This document shows, in pieces, positions 5,487 through 7,512 of a DNA stretch of 7,512 nt. The notes beneath the pieces are model-generated. The model was not told where the DNA came from, did not search any database, and saw nothing but the letters and a program-made list of their open reading frames with translations. Location: assembly GCA_015520105.1 (NCBI GenBank), contig WAQT01000052.1:1-7512 (forward strand). The letters are read 5' to 3'. The position numbers and the translations under genes were made by a program. This DNA is from Candidatus Aenigmatarchaeota archaeon (GTDB lineage: Archaea; Aenigmatarchaeota; Aenigmatarchaeia; QMZP01). The stretch's first letter is position 1. Every line of letters begins with the position of its first letter.

Positions 5487-5857
5487 GAGAGCGCCTTCTT
5501 GACCCTTCTTATCAGGTCGTCGTTGTCGAATGGCTTGGTTATGTAATCCAGAACGCGCAGCTTGTTGAGCACGTCTTTTCCCGTGTCCGAGAACCTTGCT
5601 ACTGTGAGGAAGACAACCTTTATGTCTTTGGTCTCCGGGTTTTGCCTTATTTTTTCCGTGGTCTCCCTGCCCGACATTGAAGGCATCATCATGTCCATTA
5701 GTATAAGGTCAGGCTTCGTCTTTTTCAGCTTCTCCAGGCATTCCTTTCCTGAAGATGCAGAAACCACTGAATAGCCCTCTGCTTCAAGAATGGCCTTCAC
5801 GAGCTCTATTAGGCTTGGCTCGTCGTCAACCACCATTATGGTTTTCTTTGCCGGCAT
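5483..5857 (-). CDS. Single-domain response regulator (CheY-like receiver)
   Basis: The 124 residues form one receiver domain and nothing else. The acidic pair is Asp11-Asp12 (VVDDE), the phospho-acceptor is Asp55 (ILMDMMMPSMSG), the switch Thr is Thr85 (VVFLTVA) and the conserved Lys is Lys108 (ITKPF). All are present, so phosphotransfer should work. There is no DNA-binding or enzymatic output domain, so it must act by protein contact or as a relay. Its stop overlaps the stop of the convergent kinase, which makes that kinase the obvious partner. The ATG at 5857 puts the first strand (KKTIMVVDDE) in the usual position; a minus-strand TATA-like box lies about 35 bases upstream, leaving a leader of roughly 9 bases. 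It is divergent from the UbiA gene. Confidence 0.95.
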   Translation of the reverse strand: MPAKKTIMVVDDEPSLIELVKAILEAEGYSVVSASSGKECLEKLKKTKPDLILMDMMMPSMSGRETTEKIRQNPETKDIKVVFLTVARFSDTGKDVLNKLRVLDYITKPFDNDDLIRRVKKALS

Positions 5858-5887
5858 GCGTTATCCGATAATAATTGGTCAAGGTGG

Positions 5888-5898
5888 TTTATATATTT
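5888..5898 (-). promoter_or_regulatory. TATA-like box for the response regulator
   Basis: On the minus strand this reads AATATATAAAC, centred about 35 bases upstream of the ATG at 5857. It is nearly symmetrical, so it could also read rightward, but no rightward start codon sits at a suitable distance. Confidence 0.5.
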
Positions 5899-5921
5899 GG
5901 TCTGCGTCCAACATCCGAAAT

Positions 5922-5952
5922 TGTTTAAATCTGTGTGTAATTTATTTAAACA
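5922..5952. repeat. 9-bp inverted repeat upstream of the UbiA gene
   Basis: TGTTTAAAT (5922-5930) and ATTTAAACA (5944-5952) are exact reverse complements separated by 13 bases; their centres are 22 bases apart, about two DNA turns. The right arm overlaps the probable TATA box of the UbiA gene. It could be an operator at which a dimer blocks the promoter, or two TATA-like sequences resembling each other by chance. Confidence 0.4.
5941..5950 (+). promoter_or_regulatory. TATA-like box for the UbiA/radical SAM operon
   Basis: TTTATTTAAA is centred about 26 bases upstream of the ATG at 5972. A second TATA-like sequence (ATTTATATAA, 5961-5970) lies about 21 bases before the in-frame ATG at 5987, so two alternative starts are possible. 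Confidence 0.55.
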
Positions 5953-5971
5953 TATTAATGATTTATATAAT

Positions 5972-6778
5972 ATGACACGCAGATATATGGCATATTTCAG
6001 GGATTTTCTGAAATTTATCAGGATAGAGACATGCATATTCATATCCGCGATTGCTGCCAGCGGATACATATTCTTCAACGGCTTCGGGCCTCTTCTTGTT
6101 CATGTGTTTCTCGCTGTCTTCTTCCTGAGCGGAGCAGCGTATGCAATAAACCATATCACGGATAAAGAGGAGGATGCGGTGAACAACAGCAAGGTCAGTC
6201 CACTCGCTGCGGGAAGCTCTGGTGCAGCTGTTGTTGCTGCGTTCCTGGTTGCAGGAACCGCGTTCTCCCTTTCCTTTGCTCCGTTCTCTCTGCTCCTTTA
6301 CGCGGCAAGCATTCCCATGATAGTGGCTTATTCCGTCCTGAGGGTGAAGAGGGTTCTTCTCCTCAAGAATGTTTATACGGGTTTCGTGATAGGTATTGCG
6401 TTTCTCGTGGGGTCGCAGTCAGGCCCGGGAAACGCCCTGCTGTGGAGCTACTTTGTCTCAGTGTTTCTCATGGGATTCATGCTCAACCTGCTTGGAGACA
6501 TAAGGGGTCACAAGGGAGACATGAGCGCGGGTGTGAGAACTATCGCTACTGCTTTTGGAATAGGCAAGGCGAAAAAGGTTTTTTACGGCATGTCCGCAGC
6601 CTTCTCTGGATGGGTGCTGGTCTCCGGGGCCCATTACCTTGTTCCTGTGATTCCATTCGCTGTAACGGTTTCCGCATTCCTGAGCAGGGACAGGCACAGG
6701 GGAGCGAGAGCGGGGATGCTTTCCTCATTTGTTTTCCTTTTCGCTTACCTGCTCGTGTCAGGCTTCTGGGGTGATTAG
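5972..6778 (+). CDS. UbiA-family prenyltransferase, integral membrane
   Basis: The protein has 268 residues from the ATG at 5972, chosen because a TATA-like box lies 26 bases upstream. An in-frame ATG at 5987 would remove only MTRRY, and an upstream GTG at 5897 would add residues encoded by promoter DNA. Hydrophobic helices fill the sequence. The first Asp-rich motif is NHITDKEED (60-68): Asn60, Asp64 and Asp68 match N-D-x-x-D-x-x-x-D, but the first Asp is His61. The second is DIRGHKGDMSAG (176-187) followed by RTIA: Asp176 and Asp183 are kept and a commonly acidic position is Gly179. The family transfers polyprenyl chains to aromatic or glycerol-phosphate acceptors using Mg2+. In archaea the most common member is the ether-lipid enzyme geranylgeranylglyceryl-phosphate geranylgeranyltransferase, but quinone, heme and other roles exist and I cannot pick among them. 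The stop is followed at once by the radical SAM start. Confidence 0.88.
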   Translation: MTRRYMAYFRDFLKFIRIETCIFISAIAASGYIFFNGFGPLLVHVFLAVFFLSGAAYAINHITDKEEDAVNNSKVSPLAAGSSGAAVVAAFLVAGTAFSLSFAPFSLLLYAASIPMIVAYSVLRVKRVLLLKNVYTGFVIGIAFLVGSQSGPGNALLWSYFVSVFLMGFMLNLLGDIRGHKGDMSAGVRTIATAFGIGKAKKVFYGMSAAFSGWVLVSGAHYLVPVIPFAVTVSAFLSRDRHRGARAGMLSSFVFLFAYLLVSGFWGD

Positions 6779-7512
6779 ATGTGCGTGGTGACGTTCGACT
6801 GGGAGGAGAATGACGCGAAGGAAAAATTCAGGACGTTCATAAAGAAAAAAACTCTTTCATGGGCAGTGCTTGACCTGACAGACCACTGCAATTTCAACTG
6901 CGCATGGTGCTATGCGAGCACAGGAGCGTCCTCCGGCTTTGAGAGGGTTCACATGCCGATAAGCGATGTGAAGAGAATTGTCGGGATACTCTCGGACGCG
7001 GGAGTAAGGCAGATTACATATTCCGGAGGAGAGCCGACATTATATCCAAGAATAAAGGAGGCTGTCAGGATTGCGAGGGAGGCAGGCCTGATAGTACACA
7101 TGAACACAAACGGCTATCTCCTGACAAGGAGCCTTGCAAAGGAACTCAAAGCTCTCGGCCTCTCGCAGGTTCAGATAAACATAGACAGCGTGAGGCCGGA
7201 GAGGCACGACAGGGTAAGGGGGAAGAGAAACTCGTTCGAAAGGGCTTTGAAGGCATTGAGGAACGCCAGAGAGGCGGGAATCACATGCGTGTCCCAGACC
7301 GTTGTAACGAAAGAGAACGAGAATGAAGTTATAGATATCTTCAAACTGGCAAGGAGCATCGGTGTTCAGAGGTGCAGGGTGTGGGACATGACTCCCGAGG
7401 GGTACGGGAAGGGCAAGGACGAGATGATGCCCACGGATTATGTAAAAACTTTGCTGGAATTGGCAGAATTTGCGAAAGAAACTGGTGCAATAAGAATAGA
7501 GTCCGGAGACCC
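6779..7512 (+). CDS. Radical SAM enzyme, 3' part outside the window
   Basis: The frame is open from the ATG at 6779 to the window end, giving 244 residues with no stop. The start directly follows the UbiA stop (TAGATG), so translation is probably coupled. The iron-sulfur motif C-x3-C-x2-C is at Cys37, Cys41 and Cys44 (CNFNCAWC), and the SAM-binding SGGEPT motif is at 82-87. The following pattern (HMNTNGYLL, 107-115; VQINIDS, 131-137; HDRVRGKRNSFERAL, 143-157) is that of the MoaA/PqqE/NirJ-like group of radical SAM proteins. A short acidic-basic N-terminal extension of about 30 residues precedes the barrel. Whether a C-terminal SPASM or other cluster domain follows cannot be seen. The neighbour suggests it modifies a prenylated or lipid product, or a related cofactor, but the substrate is unknown. 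Confidence 0.93.
   Translation, partial: MCVVTFDWEENDAKEKFRTFIKKKTLSWAVLDLTDHCNFNCAWCYASTGASSGFERVHMPISDVKRIVGILSDAGVRQITYSGGEPTLYPRIKEAVRIAREAGLIVHMNTNGYLLTRSLAKELKALGLSQVQINIDSVRPERHDRVRGKRNSFERALKALRNAREAGITCVSQTVVTKENENEVIDIFKLARSIGVQRCRVWDMTPEGYGKGKDEMMPTDYVKTLLELAEFAKETGAIRIESGD

Noticed and set aside
1..7512. tRNA, rRNA, CRISPR array or insertion sequence
   Set aside because: No cloverleaf-like segment, regularly spaced long repeats, transposase-like frame or terminal inverted repeats were seen on either strand.

Overview
The window reads as archaeal. Most gene starts have an AT-rich TATA-like box about 24-27 bases upstream of the start codon and no clear Shine-Dalgarno sequence, as expected for leaderless archaeal transcripts. 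Codon use is rich in ATA, AGG and AGA, and genes are packed with almost no spacing. The lineage cannot be fixed from this sequence; a poorly characterised or uncultured archaeon is plausible. The large histidine kinase has an architecture more familiar from bacteria.

Layout: (1) 1-235 is an AT-rich intergenic region that probably holds a leaderless promoter firing leftwards into a gene cut by the window edge, plus the promoter of the next gene. (2) 236-895 (+) encodes an unrecognised 219-residue protein, possibly with a winged-helix N-terminus. (3) 896-1438 (-) holds two small genes, an 83-residue soluble protein and a 93-residue three-helix membrane protein, in tandem and in the same frame. 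(4) 1439-1547 is a divergent promoter region with a perfect 9-bp inverted repeat midway between two TATA boxes. (5) 1548-2363 (+) is a MinD-like deviant Walker A ATPase. (6) 2438-2644 (+) is a probable small membrane protein. (7) 2681-5486 (+) is a two-gene operon: a RecA/KaiC-fold protein without a Walker A motif, then a large membrane histidine kinase with GAF, HisKA and ATPase domains. (8) 5483-5857 (-) is a single-domain response regulator, convergent with the kinase and sharing its stop-codon bases. (9) 5972-7512 (+) is a second operon: a UbiA-family prenyltransferase followed directly by a radical SAM enzyme that runs off the window.

The region from 896 to 5857 looks like a signalling neighbourhood: a complete kinase and receiver, a degenerate KaiC-like partner, a MinD-like ATPase with an altered switch residue, and small membrane proteins. 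The UbiA/radical SAM pair looks like a separate lipid, quinone or other prenylated-cofactor pathway. That these parts form one system is inference from gene order.
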